Shown here one piece after another: positions 11,580 to 22,744 of a stretch of 64,000 nucleotides of DNA (position 1 is the first letter of the stretch; the number at the start of each line of letters is the position of its first letter). The position numbers were made by a program, and so were the translations under genes. Under the pieces are notes generated by a model, which was not told the origin of the DNA, did not search any database, and saw nothing but the letters and a program-made list of their open reading frames with translations. This DNA is from Eleusine coracana subsp. coracana (Eukaryota; Streptophyta; Magnoliopsida; Poales; Poaceae): positions 48,931,511-48,995,510 of the forward strand of contig CM064424.1 of NCBI GenBank assembly GCA_032690845.1. The letters run 5' to 3'.

Positions 11580-12300
11580 TGTTGGAAAAATTAGCACTTT
11601 AGTTTTATATTAATCCAGAAATAAATCATAAACATGATTAATAGATTGCATGGGGAATAATACAAGTCTACGCAAGATCTAGACAAGTCTATATAGGCAG
11701 TCAACATCACAACATCTATCATACTATCCAGAACTATCATTGACAAAACAGATCACGATAGCTAGTATGGAAGACAAGTTTGAGATGAGAGTACGTATGT
11801 TTCCTTCTGGACAGGGTAGAGTAGGTGGCGACGACGTGCAACACCGTCATGTTGTTGGTGATGGCGGGTGAGACCGACTCGACATCGAGGAAGATGAGCC
11901 GTGGCGACGAGCTTGATGAAGACGAAGGAGCAATCTAGGTGTTATGCAGAACGCTTCCCAAAAACCTTATTTGCCCTCACACAGTGCAGGATCGCAAAGG
12001 ACGATAGTTTTGAAGACCTGCTCTCCCGTTCGCAAGTGCACGCCGACGATCAAGATAGAGAAGTCTTGGCGGCACAACAATAGCGAGAGGCAAAACCCTG
12101 GGCGATTGCATGATATGATTTGCGGCGGTACTTGTACATATTTATAGGGAGGAACCGCTAGGGTTGGCTGTTCCACAACCGAGTCGGTTACCATATTAAT
12201 ATGTCAGTTTCCATAATCAAATGTATGGAAAATGTAGCAAAAAGAAACTGTAAAAGGAAGTCGCGCCCCCGCAAGGTAAGGGACCGAATTTCAGCGGACC
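11580..12300 (-). mobile_element. LTR-like promoter segment (possible solo LTR), minus orientation
   Basis: On the plus strand the stretch opens TGTTGGAAAAATTAGC (11579 onward), a common LTR tip. On the minus strand it has a TATA-like CCTATAAATATG (near 12141-12150) followed by about 250 bases of GC-richer leader typical of a Copia U5. No coding domain flanks it. The right boundary and TSD could not be fixed, so a solo LTR is an inference. Confidence 0.35.
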
Positions 12301-12359
12301 ATTCACGTAGGTGATACGCACCCATCGCCCGTCGCCCACGCCCCGCCCCACCCCCACTA

Positions 12360-12724
12360 CAAGGTTTTAGGTCTGTTGCAAGGCCCTAAAAACATTGCTA
12401 TATGGGTATTTTCGTTGCGATAACAAACTATCGCAACGATGTCATTTCGTTAGGAGGTGTCGCAAGTAGTAGTGCAGAGATAGCACATTGCATCAATTTT
12501 TTTGTATTGTTGTGGTAGCTGTGGCTTGTTGCAACAACATGTGATGTTGCGTATAGGTGATATGGCAACGATGGCTGGGTTGCTATAGGCTGGATTCGCA
12601 ACTACGTGCATCGTTGCTATAATGGCTATTGCATCGATGTTGCATAGTTGCAAATACGTAATATTGCAATGCTCTTGAGGTCTAGCAAATGCTGCAATTG
12701 CCACACAGTTAGCCGTCGTGATAT
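12360..12724. repeat. CACTA subterminal region with GTTGC/GCAAC motifs
   Basis: Short motifs GTTGCAAC, CGTTGC and TTGCTATA recur in both orientations between the CACTACAAGG tip and the tandem array. CACTA transposase-binding sites are usually arranged this way within a few hundred bases of the ends. Confidence 0.6.
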
Positions 12725-13195
12725 CTGACCCAAACTGCAACAACCTCTTCCGCGTTGCTATAGATAGAGGGTATCGCATTAATATATCAGTCTTTGCAAT
12801 ATGACCCAAACTGCAACAACCTCCTCCGTGTTGCTATAGATAGAGGGTATCGCATCAATATATCAGTCGTTGCAATATGACCCAAACTGTAACAACCTCC
12901 TCCGCGTTGCTATAGATAGAGGGTATCGTATCAATATATCAGCCGTTGCAATCTGACCAAACTGCAACAACTTCCTTCACGTTGCTATAGATAGAGGGTA
13001 TCACATTAATATATCAGCCGTTGCAATCTGACCCAAACTGCAACAACCTCCTCCATGTTGCTATAGATAGAGGGTATCGCATCAATATATCAGCCGTTGC
13101 AATCTGACCCAAACTACAACAACCTCCTCCACGTTGCTATAGATAGAGGGTATCACATCAATATATCAGCCGTTGTAATCCGCGTCAGTGTGTCG
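12725..13195. repeat. Minisatellite: ~6 units of 76-77 bp
   Basis: Units begin near 12733, 12812, 12888, 12960, 13036 and 13112. Each contains CTGCAACAACCTCCTCC, GTTGCTATAGATAGAGGG and ATCAATATATCAG. Identity between units is high, with mostly single substitutions such as CGTG/CGCG/CATG. The array lies in the CACTA subterminal region. Confidence 0.85.
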
Positions 13196-13920
13196 CAATG
13201 AAATGAATAGCGTACATTAATCCAATATTATTGATGCGATTGTATCCACAAAATCTAAAATTATTAGTTACATCAATCAAGTATTCACTCATATAACCCA
13301 TTCAAATCCAGAACTATAATTGTATCCACAGAAATTTCTGCATGCCGAAATGATAACAATGAAGGGAGATACTAGGGTTGCTTCGCACCTAGGCAATCCT
13401 GAACCTTGTTCTTACATGCATGCTGATTCCTTTTGCCTCCTCGCGTTCTACTTAGAACTATCAGCTCATTTTGAGATATGAAATTTTTTGATGCCTCATG
13501 ATCACGATATTCCTTCGCCAAATTCTTTGACAGCTTGGTAGGTTTTGGTTTGTGAGCCAGAATATTTTCTTTTTGTGTTGTGATAATGCTTCTTGTCTCA
13601 ATCTGGTATAAAGACGTTCTAATATTATTAGCTATAATCGAAGCACCACATCATCATGATTGCCATACTTGTTCAAAACCATTACCTGCTCCGGCTCGAG
13701 TGTACAAATGTTATGCACTGATGTTGCATCAATGTTGTCCTTAGTGTTCCTAGCTTCAGGTTCTGTTGTATTGCAGCTTATTACATTGTTCGTCACTTCA
13801 TTGGTCTCCTCTGTAATTATGCCTTCAGTGGTCCTATTCGTCCCTTCATTGGTCTCCTTTGCAATTATGTCTTCAGTGGTTCCTAATGCAATGTTGGTTT
13901 CATTGGTAGCAGCCTGCTAA

Positions 13921-14191
13921 TTATAAAACAGACAACAAATTATGTAATATGACAAATTTAAATGTAGTCGAGATTTCGACTATAATCTATGTGAGCAATT
14001 TCAAAAACTTTCAGGAGAATAATAAATCTTTAATTGACAACAGAATTTGGCAGTGACAAAGCTAGGTCCAAGCTCTAGGTTGGGCCAAATGCTATCGGGC
14101 TGGTTTGGGTGGGCCAAAAGAAAAAATGCCAAAAATAGATGCAAAAAAATAAATGTGTCTTTCGGATCTGATGGTGGGCATGCGAGTGTTA
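13921..14191. repeat. Direct duplication, copy 1 (partner 14516-14552 + 19485-19584 + 20180-20330)
   Basis: The stretch from AACAAATTATGTAATATGACAAATTT through TTTCAGAAACTTTCAGGAG-like sequence to CAAGCTCTAGGTTGGGCCAA and GTGGGCATGCGAGTGTTA is repeated farther right. In copy 2 it is split by the three-LTR element and by a Mutator-like MITE. Copy 1 has neither insertion, so it serves as a pre-insertion reference site. Confidence 0.8.
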
Positions 14192-14515
14192 CAGCCTGTT
14201 TGTTTTCTCACCATATTAATTTATCTAGATTATATCACTAGATTATTTAATCTACATTATTTTAGTTGGATTAATTAATCTGAATGTGGTGTTTGTTTTT
14301 TAGATTATTTAAGCTAGATCAAGTAGTTGTAGGGGAAGAAATAGCCCATGACAAGAGTTGCAAGGGTTTTTTACCAAAATAATCCAAAATAAGCACCTAT
14401 TGAGGAGATTATTGGATTATAATAATCTGCCGTCTAGATTAATTCATCTGACCTTTTAATCTATCCTGTTTGTTTTCTTACTAGATTAATTAAGCTAGAT
14501 TAATTAATCTAGTGG
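14192..14515. other. AT-rich spacer between the duplicated blocks, possible MITE
   Basis: The spacer starts CAGCCTGTTTGTTTTCTCACC and near its end has ATCCTGTTTGTTTTCTTAC, with many TAGATTAATTAATCTAG-type palindromes between. The repeats are direct rather than inverted, so a MITE call is weak. No ORF is present. Confidence 0.4.
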
Positions 14516-14552
14516 ATTACAAAACAGAGAATAAATTATGTAATATGACAAA

Positions 14553-14890
14553 TGTGGGATATATATACCAGGGATACCTCACCACTCGGATATATTGCCG
14601 AGTGGGCCAGGGTCCAATAAAGATAAAGCCCAGAAAGATAACTACTCGGATTATTACTTGGAGTACACAACAAGTCAATACTAGAGATAGAAAGTTAGAG
14701 ATAGAATCCTAGTCGGAAATCATGTTGTAATCGACTAGAACACTTGCCATGTAACCCTGCCCCCCGGATATATAAGGAGGGGCAGGGGCTCTCTCATTGA
14801 CATCCACATAATATAACACAGAACACAGGACGTAGGGTTGTTATCCTCCGGGAGGCCCGAACCTGTATAAACTCCGCGTCCTGTGTCCAT
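14553..14890 (+). repeat. LTR1 (partial, 5' portion)
   Basis: It aligns with LTR2 and LTR3 from TGTGGGATATATATACC to GGCCCGAACCTGTATAAA. It then diverges (TTACTTACTCATACGCATACC) instead of giving the TTTACCGATAAACAAGG end of the other copies. The segment ~14890-15218 following it is a 3' internal fragment ending in the GGGGGCTAC tract. Confidence 0.75.
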
Positions 14891-15218
14891 CGATCTTACT
14901 TACTCATACGCATACCTGAATCTACTATCGAGAATATCTCTTATATGCATTTTTATGGATATAAATATTAATTTGATGATGCATCACTCGGCGATCAGGG
15001 AAATTCAATTATTAATGAGTTTTGGTTTAATTGGATAAAGCGAAAGCCTTGGATATCATTTTTAAGGATCATGTTTGAGCTGTTATTAACTCAGACGTTG
15101 TTTCGGAGTTTAAATAGAAGATTTATCAGAGCCAATATGTAAAACACTTCCCAAATTTCATAAGATGTCGAGGAAATTCAAGGCGACAATTCAAGATGGA
15201 AAGTGTTTGGGGGCTACT

Positions 15219-15640
15219 GTGGGATATATATACCAGGGATACCTCACCACTCGGATATATTACGAGTGGGCCGGGGTCCATTAAAGATAAAGCCCAAGAA
15301 GATAACTAATCGGATTATTACTTGGAGTACACGATAAGTCAATACTAGAGATAGAAAGTTAGAGATAGAATCCTAGTCGGAAATCATGTTGTAATCGACT
15401 AGGACACTTGCCATGTAACCCTGCCCCCCGGATATATAAGAAGGGACAGGGGCTCTCTCATTGACATCCACATAATACAACACAGAACACAGGACGTAAG
15501 ATTGTTATCCTTCAGGAGACCCGAACCTGTCTAAACCTTGCGTCTTGTGTGTCCATTGACTCTCAGTCTCGCGCATGCCTTTACCGATAAACAAGGATCA
15601 TGGATAGCCCTATGATTCACTGCTGATATTAGTGTCGACA
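15219..15640 (+). repeat. LTR2 (422 bp)
   Basis: It runs from TGTGGGATAT to GTGTCGACA, with a TATA-like GGATATATAAG and the conserved ACAGAACACAGGACGTA. It differs from LTR3 at roughly a dozen sites, many of them C-to-T or G-to-A (for example GACTCTCAG versus GACTCTCGG). Confidence 0.85.
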
Positions 15641-18600
15641 GTTGGCGTGCTAGGTAGGGGCCGGCGCGGCGATCAGCATGTCGAGTTCGATGGCCTCAAT
15701 ATATTTTAGGATTTGATGGTGATCTGACCGGCGTTGAAGCACACGAGTCATCTTATCTTCATCGAGCAGCTCTCAGCAAAGTTGATGGTGACATCTTCAC
15801 ATGCATCAATCAAGAGATGCCAGCCAGTCGAACTCAAGACGGCGAGTTCATCCATCAAGCCGAGAGAAGTCGGCGTATATTCGTGAAGTCTTGGCTGCAT
15901 ACAGAGGCGAAGTCCGAGTTCACGATCAGGAGAAGAAAAGCCTCGTCACTGGAGTCGGGGAGTTAATTTCCAAAGCATTTGTGAGTCGACGAGTTGATTT
16001 CTAAAGCAGGTCAACTGATTCCGAGTTGGCATCATGGCCGTACAGTACACGGGAGCAACAAGGAAGTTCCTTTTCTTTTTCTATTCTTGCCATATTATTT
16101 TATTTAATATGTGTGCTAATCAAGTTCATTAGCTGAAACTCATCACGTGATATTTGTTGCATGTGTACGAGCTGCATGACTCATGGTCGGTCTCTCACTC
16201 GCCGTACATGCAACTCGATTAGCCTTCACGTACCGTGGCGGGTGTGCTTACGTAACCCACATCTCTCTGGTGGAAGCGCCGACTGCTGGACATACAGATA
16301 ATGTTTTGACCAGCAACACAGCAATCGAGTCCAACTTGAACTTTGGAAAGCTTTGTGCTTGCATACGAAAAGGGAAGGATTTATTCATTATTTATTCTTT
16401 TTATAATAATTTATTCATTATGTTATATGCTAATCAATTTGGTTAGCTGACAGCTAATCACGCAATACTTCTTTTTGCATGTACGTAAGTTTCTGGAGGC
16501 TGATTTTCCAAACATAGCATGGCTTCCAACACACTCGTGACATTAGCTACTGGCTTCGTCATCATGGTGCTTGGTCAGCATCGTCGTGACTTGACGGACG
16601 GTCAATTGGCAATCACCGCGACTCGATGACGTCGACTCGGCCACTCGGCAATATCGCCACATGATGCTGCATTTGACGACTTGGCACTTTGGTGTTTTCG
16701 ACCACTCAATAACACCATCTACTACGACGACGCTTCCGACAGCTCGATGTTTCGACGGACCCGGTCACCCGAAATCTGCGCCACTCGGCAACATCACCGT
16801 GACTTGGTTACTCGGCAACTCCGTCATTCACTCGGCAAGGCAACTCGGCGACTTGCAATTTTATGAGTCAGATAATGAATCACTTGGCGACTTGGTTGCC
16901 GGCTTGATGATCCAGTGGCGTGTTGAGGGTTCCTCCACATATCGTCGGTCGTTGCAGAGCTAAGTTATTTAATTTGTTATAATTTTTTATTTCACATTTG
17001 CTGGAATTCAAGCCCATAGGTTCTTAGTCTTACATGGATGGATTTTAAGTTTCTTCTTCACTTATTCTTTTTTGCATCTACGAGTTGATCATCCATACGA
17101 GATGTATGACGTTCGTCAGATCAAATCATGTGCTTGTTGCTGGGAAGAGGCTGATGAGAAAGATGGCAATCCAAGTCATCATTAGGCCGATGGCTCGGCA
17201 ATTTGATGATATAATGGTTTGTCTACACGGCCAGTGGCTCAAGCAATTCGGGAATTTTCTTTCCATCTTTGATCGGATCGTATACATGACATGTACTCGA
17301 TAGGGAAGTTTTATTGTTTTTCATATTTGATCTTCCATATTATTTTATTCTATATATTATACTGATGAGTTTGATTAGTTGAATCTCATTAGTATTGTTA
17401 GTTTCTTTTGCATGGACGCGAGTAACATGCATGGTGTCCATAGACCTGAGACTTGCAGATTTGGAGCTCGCTGACTTGGCGACTGGGCATCACAATAGCT
17501 CGACAACTCAGCCGATTTGATAATTTGGTTGACTTGACCAATCACTTGGCGTGGTGACCAATCACTTGGTGTGGCAATTCAGCGACCTACGATTTAACAG
17601 ATGACGACTCAATCGCTGGCTTGATGATCTAGCGGTGTGCTCGGGGGCTCGTCTTCGACTCATCTACCATCACAAAGCTAAGTAAATTTTATAGTTTTTT
17701 ATTCATAACATATTGATATGAAGGCCGTAGGTTCTTTATCTTATGGTGATAGTTTTGAGTTTCTTTTAAACTCCTCTTTTTTCCTTGATAATATTGGTCA
17801 ATAATTTTTCTCGATTGATTTTGACTTATACATGTTTGGCCGAATGAGTTTTAGCAGTACACAAGTGGTATTAGGAGGAGTTTAGCTGTTTTGCTTAGTT
17901 GCCCATCTGACTCCCATTACCCAAGTTGGTCAGTCTAGCTCCATGGCTTATGTCGTTTGTCAAAATCGTCGTGCACATCGTTCTTCTAATGAACCTTGTT
18001 TGTTATTTTTGCCAGTACTCTAAGCAAACATAAGCCTTAGACGAATAACAGAAATCCAACAGAATTAGATATTAAAGATGTTGTTTCATTAAACCTTTAA
18101 ATTAATTTTACATATAACTATATTATTTGTGTTCTTATATTGCAGTTATCTCATTGATATCACTTAGTCATGTTGCGCCGAGTCATTGGATCACTCGGAC
18201 ACGAAGCGCCGAGTCATTGGATCACTCGGCCATAATCAACTACTTATGGTTTCTGGAATTTTGATCCTTCGGACCTTTTGAGCTGTTATGTCAGGGGCTC
18301 GTCTTTAGCTCGATGGATATTAAGCATAGCTATGTCAACTGGAGCTATTTTATTGACATCACTCGGTTTTTTTATCCCGAGTTATTGGATCATTCAACTT
18401 CATTATTGGATCACTCGGCCTTCTTGTCTCGAGTTGTTATATCATTTGACTATATTATTGGATCACTCGGCATTGATTACTTATGATCTTACTCAATATT
18501 AGAGAGCCCTGCAAGAGTTGTTCTTTTTCACATGGAATCACGCCCGGGGGCTACTGTACTTGTTATATTTAATCAAGTATTGTTTCAATATTTTTTCTGT

Positions 18601-19060
18601 CTCTTATACTTATTATATTGGATCAAGTATCACCCGGATATTTTGATGACTGCTATGCTTGATATATCTTATCAAGTATCACTCGGATTCATTAGTACCA
18701 ATGGCTCCTTTTGTTAGTTGGGGGGAGTGGTAGAACCAATCTTGGGGGCTACCGTATTAAAACTCCTCATCGAATCAATCAGGAAAAGTGGTAGATCAAG
18801 ATTTATATATGTTGTTATTATTTTTGACTCACAAGATATTTTGTGATCTAAATACCTTCTGAGTCGGGGGCTATACCTATACCTAGTAGGTGGATTTTTT
18901 CCCGCATATGGATATTATTTGGTGCATTATCCTTTTTGAAGATTCTTGGAGACCTTTATAAGTTTGTTGTTGTACATGAAAAAGCTTAATCATATTCACG
19001 GCGAAGCATTAGTCAAGCAACTGAAGATCACAACTAACTTGCAAATCTCTCGGGGGCTAC
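15641..19060 (+). other. Non-coding interior of the three-LTR element
   Basis: It opens with GTTGGCGTGCTAGGTAGGGG and GACCGGCGTTGAAGCACACGAG, also found in the element at 1-3887. A module containing CTAATCAA-TT-TTAGCTGA, a T-rich tract and GCATG(T/G)ACG recurs near 16105, 16430 and 17370. ACTCGGCAACTCGG-type words fill 16600-16930 and 17470-17640. The small ORFs found here translate to repeats only and I do not call genes. Confidence 0.7.
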
Positions 19061-19484
19061 TGTGGGATATATATACCAGGGATACCTCACCACTCGGATA
19101 TATTGCCGAGTGGGCCGGGGTCCAATAAAGATAAAGCCCAGGAAGATAACTACTCGGATTATTACTTGGAGTACACGACAAGTCAATACTAGAGATAGAA
19201 AGTTAGAGATAGAATCCTAGTCGGAAATCATGTTGTAATCGACTAGGACACTTGCCATGTAACCCTGCCCCCCGGATATATAAGGAGGGGCAGGGGCTCT
19301 CTCATTGACATCCACATAATACAACACAGAACACAGGACGTAGGGTTGTTATCCTTCGGGAGGCCCGAACCTGTCTAAACCTTGCGTCTTGTGTGTCCAT
19401 CGACTCTCGGTCTCGCGCATGCCTTTACCGATAAACAAGGATCATGGATAGCCCTATGATCCACTGCCGATATTAGTGTCGACA
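19061..19484 (+). repeat. LTR3 (424 bp)
   Basis: It starts directly after CTCGGGGGCTAC and ends GTGTCGACA against the ACAAA target duplication. It carries GGATATATAAGG (TATA-like, near 19275), as do LTR1 and LTR2. Confidence 0.85.
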
Positions 19485-19584
19485 ACAAATTTAAAAGCAG
19501 TCAAGATTTCAACTATAATCTATGTGAGCGATTTCAGAAACTTTCAGGAGCATTATAAATCTTCGATTGGCAACAGAGCTTGGC

Positions 19585-20179
19585 GGGACTTCCTATATAC
19601 AGGTCGCGCTACGTGTAGCTTACACATCGAGCAGCCCATTAAGGCCCACGAGCTCATTTGCTTATACACGTAGAGCGGCCCATTGAGGCCCACGAGCTCA
19701 TTTGCTTATACATTATGAACTATTACCGTTAGAACAGTCAATATTCATGATTAGAACAACTAAGTTTCACTATTGAAATAATTCAAAAAAATAAAATCAT
19801 TTAATTCAAAAAATGCAAAATATTAGAACGGTTGATTTGTAATGTTTGTACAATGCATGAAATTTAAAATTTCCAAATCATAATTTTAAAATTTTGAAAG
19901 AATATATGCGTGTAGGATCTTTTTTTTAATTCATTACAAAAAGTATAATGATTCAAATGAAATCGATAACAGAGTTATGGTTTGAGAGAAAAATCTATTT
20001 GAAATTTGAACTAAACTTGAATTTTGTTGCTCCATTCACTGCATGACACGTGTTGCTCGTTTGTTCTTCATTCCAGCCCACACTCACCCCCGCAGCCCAC
20101 TAGTGCTCTTCATGGGCCGTTATCACCCTCTTGGGCCGTTTTAGCATGAAATTAAAGCACGCGCTAGATATAGGAAAAT
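19585..20179. mobile_element. Mutator-like MITE, 595 bp, 9-bp TSD
   Basis: The element is flanked by GAGCTTGGC (19576-19584) and GAGCTTAGC (20180-20188), nine bases with one change. Its left tip GGGACTTCCTATATACAG matches the inverted right tip ATTTTCCTATATCTAG over TTCCTATAT, followed by CGCGC on both sides. The empty site is preserved in the duplicate block at 14030-14060. There is no transposase ORF. Confidence 0.8.
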
Positions 20180-22056
20180 GAGCTTAGCAGTGGCGGAGCT
20201 AGACCCAAGCTCTAGGTTGGGCCAAATGCTATCGGGCTGGTTTGGGTGGCCAAAGGAAAAAATGCCAAAAACAGATGCAAAAAAAAATGTACCTTTTGGA
20301 TCTGAGGGTGGGCATGAGAGTGTTAATTACCTCCGGAATGCAGTTTTGTGGAAAATTGTTGTGAGCTCTTGCAATAATTTTTCTCTAAGTTTAGCCATGA
20401 GTCGCTCCTCCTCTTTTTCCTTGTCGGCAGCTTGCTTTGCAAGAAGCGCTTTTAGTTGCTCAAGCTCATAAGCTTGTTCTTGGACTCTTTCCTTAAGCAG
20501 TTGCTTTTTTATTTAGATTATACATCATGTAACCTTGGCCATGTAACCTGCTTGATTTGACGCCAGTTGTTTGCTTGTACGATTGCTGGAGAAGAAGGGC
20601 CTCTTTACCACATGCAGATGTGTTGCTTCTTGTTTTGTCACAACCAAATTCAGATGATTCAGCCATATGCACTCTCCTGGCTGCATTGCTCTGAGGAAAA
20701 GAAACAAAAGTATGTGTAATGTTGTGATAAAAAGTAAATTAATTCACAAAGTTTATAGCACTCACATAAATACTTTCAGACGTCTCATTTGACCATTGTC
20801 CATACTTCATGTGAGTAGCCTTAAAGAGTTCCATAGGGCCTGGCTCAGCACCAGTTTCTATATCTGTCTACAAATGCAAGCGTACACATCACTAATATAT
20901 CAGATTAATGTGTTACAAGCAGAGAACAATCATGACAATGTTAACCATTTCCCAACTACACTAAGAGAAAGGCTTCGAACCCGTCACATGCATATTTTTC
21001 ATTTCCTTACGATTCGTAGAGTTCTAGCTGCTGATCTTCTATGGAAAGTTAACAATTACAGTTAGGAAACTCAAACTACCACTGTAAAACATAGAAGGTT
21101 AGGACTTTCCAATAGTTCAATATGTAGATGATACGCTCCTAATAATGGACAATACAACACACTTTCATCCCTGCCTGCTTGGGACATGCATGGTTACATG
21201 GCTCCTAATCATAGTTGTACCAAATGTCAGCAATGACAGAATGGAGGTCCTGGCAAACACAGTTGGGTGTAATGTGGAAAATTTGCCATTCACATACCTA
21301 TGATTGCCACTATTTACCACAAAACAAAGATTAGAGGATTTCATCCCACTTGTCAAAACAATTGAGAAAAAGAGACTCACAAGTTATTACCTTGGAGCAT
21401 TTGGACTACAAGAAATGAACATTGTGTTACCTTAAACTTTGGAGTTCCAAAGTACTTGATTAAATAGTACCACTCTACAATGTCCAGGTCTTCAAACTTA
21501 TGCTTCATTTTGGCATCATAACTCTTGTATGCCTTACATGTACTACTAAAAGTGGATCTTCATCCTTTGTAGCGCTCTTGCGCAATCTTCAATATCTTTT
21601 CCTTGGCATCTACAATGTGCTCCATGTCCCATGCTTCCTATTATTGTAAGGCACTCATGTTAATATATTATCAACAAGTGATAAATGGTACAGTGTACAA
21701 GGAAATTAACATACCATAATGCTTTTTGTGATGTAATTCTTGATTTCTATGCTTACATGTTTCCACTGTCCAACTCCAATTATTGGAGTCTTTGTCCGTG
21801 TAAACGTAACCACTTCATCCACAAATGCACGTCTATTTTTTTCACAGGGACCACCCAAAGTTGGCGAAAATTCAATTTACATTTTCACTACATTAGCCTT
21901 ATATCTCCTGTCAAGTGCAGCTAGACCTTTCATGCATCCACGACCGACAATACTTGCCATTTCCTAATAATCATAAAACAAATGGCTATAAGATACAGTG
22001 TTTGTACCAAACTACAAGGTTTAAGGGCTAATGCTACGATATTAATAATCATATAT

Positions 22057-22744
22057 CACTACAACAAAAACCTCTCATAGTGACACTTTGTTAGAGGCAC
22101 TTTTCTAATATGCCTCTATATATGTTGTAGAGACATCTTTTTGCGGCGATTTAGAATTTGTCTCAAAAGTAGAGGCATAATTTTTGAAAATTTAGAAAAA
22201 TAATGTGTCACATCGACAATCGAGGCATTGTTTGAGGCATTTTGCAAAGTGTCTGAAAATAATTAGCATAGAGACATTCTTGTGACATGTTTAAAATGTC
22301 TATATCTTGTAGAGACATTACTAGAGGCACCTTATGCTTTTCTAGAGGCATTATTTCACTAGTTTGCAGTACTTCTTAAGAATAAACTCTGAAAATATAT
22401 GTAATATCATGGGTAGGTGAGTTGGCTAGCAAAGCTTAACATGTTTTTATTTCACCATGAGGTCTTGAGTTCAAAACTTCACATAAACATTGTATTTTTT
22501 CACATAGTTAAATACTGTAGTAATAATGCCTCTAAGTTTATTGAGGCATTGTGTAATGCCTCTACAAAGTTGTCACTAATTTCATAAAAACGATTTATAA
22601 AGTGTCACTACATTCGTAGAGACAATGCATGGCAAGGCATGTATGAGGCATTATAGAAAATGCCTCTATACGTGTCTAGAGACATAATAATAATGACTCT
22701 ACTATACAAAGAAAATGCCACTACAAGTCAATTCTCTTGTAGCG
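22057..22744. mobile_element. Mini-CACTA element, 688 bp, TSD TAT
   Basis: The ends are CACTACAACAAAA at 22057 and TCTCTTGTAGCG at 22744 (inverted: CGCTACAAGAGA), flanked by TAT on both sides. Subterminal copies of AGAGGCATT and TAGAGACAT occur in both orientations. There is no ORF. It sits in an intron-like gap of the larger CACTA gene. Confidence 0.8.

Larger units (their letters stand above)
14553..19484 (+). mobile_element. Three-LTR, non-coding LTR retrotransposon derivative (LARD-like), TSD ACAAA
   Basis: The outer ends are TGTGGGATAT at 14553 and GTGTCGACA at 19484, flanked by ACAAA at 14548-14552 and 19485-19489. Three LTR copies are present: 14553 to ~14890 (partial), 15219-15640 and 19061-19484. 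The second and third are each preceded by the same GGGGGCTAC polypurine-like tract. LTR2 is followed by GTTGGCGTGCTAGGTAGGGG, the primer-binding region. The 3.4 kb interior (15641-19060) has no gag or pol ORF; it is built of ACTCGGCAACTCGG and CTAATCAAGTTCATTAGCTGA-type repeats. The arrangement LTR-partial internal-LTR-internal-LTR with one pair of TSDs points to unequal recombination after a single insertion. Confidence 0.85.

Noticed and set aside
12725..13195. CRISPR-like array
   Set aside because: The repeat is contiguous with no unique spacers, and the context is a plant CACTA element.
14553..19484. Three independent solo-LTR insertions
   Set aside because: Only the outermost ends share a TSD, and LTR2 and LTR3 are each preceded by the same polypurine-like tract, so one recombined insertion is simpler.
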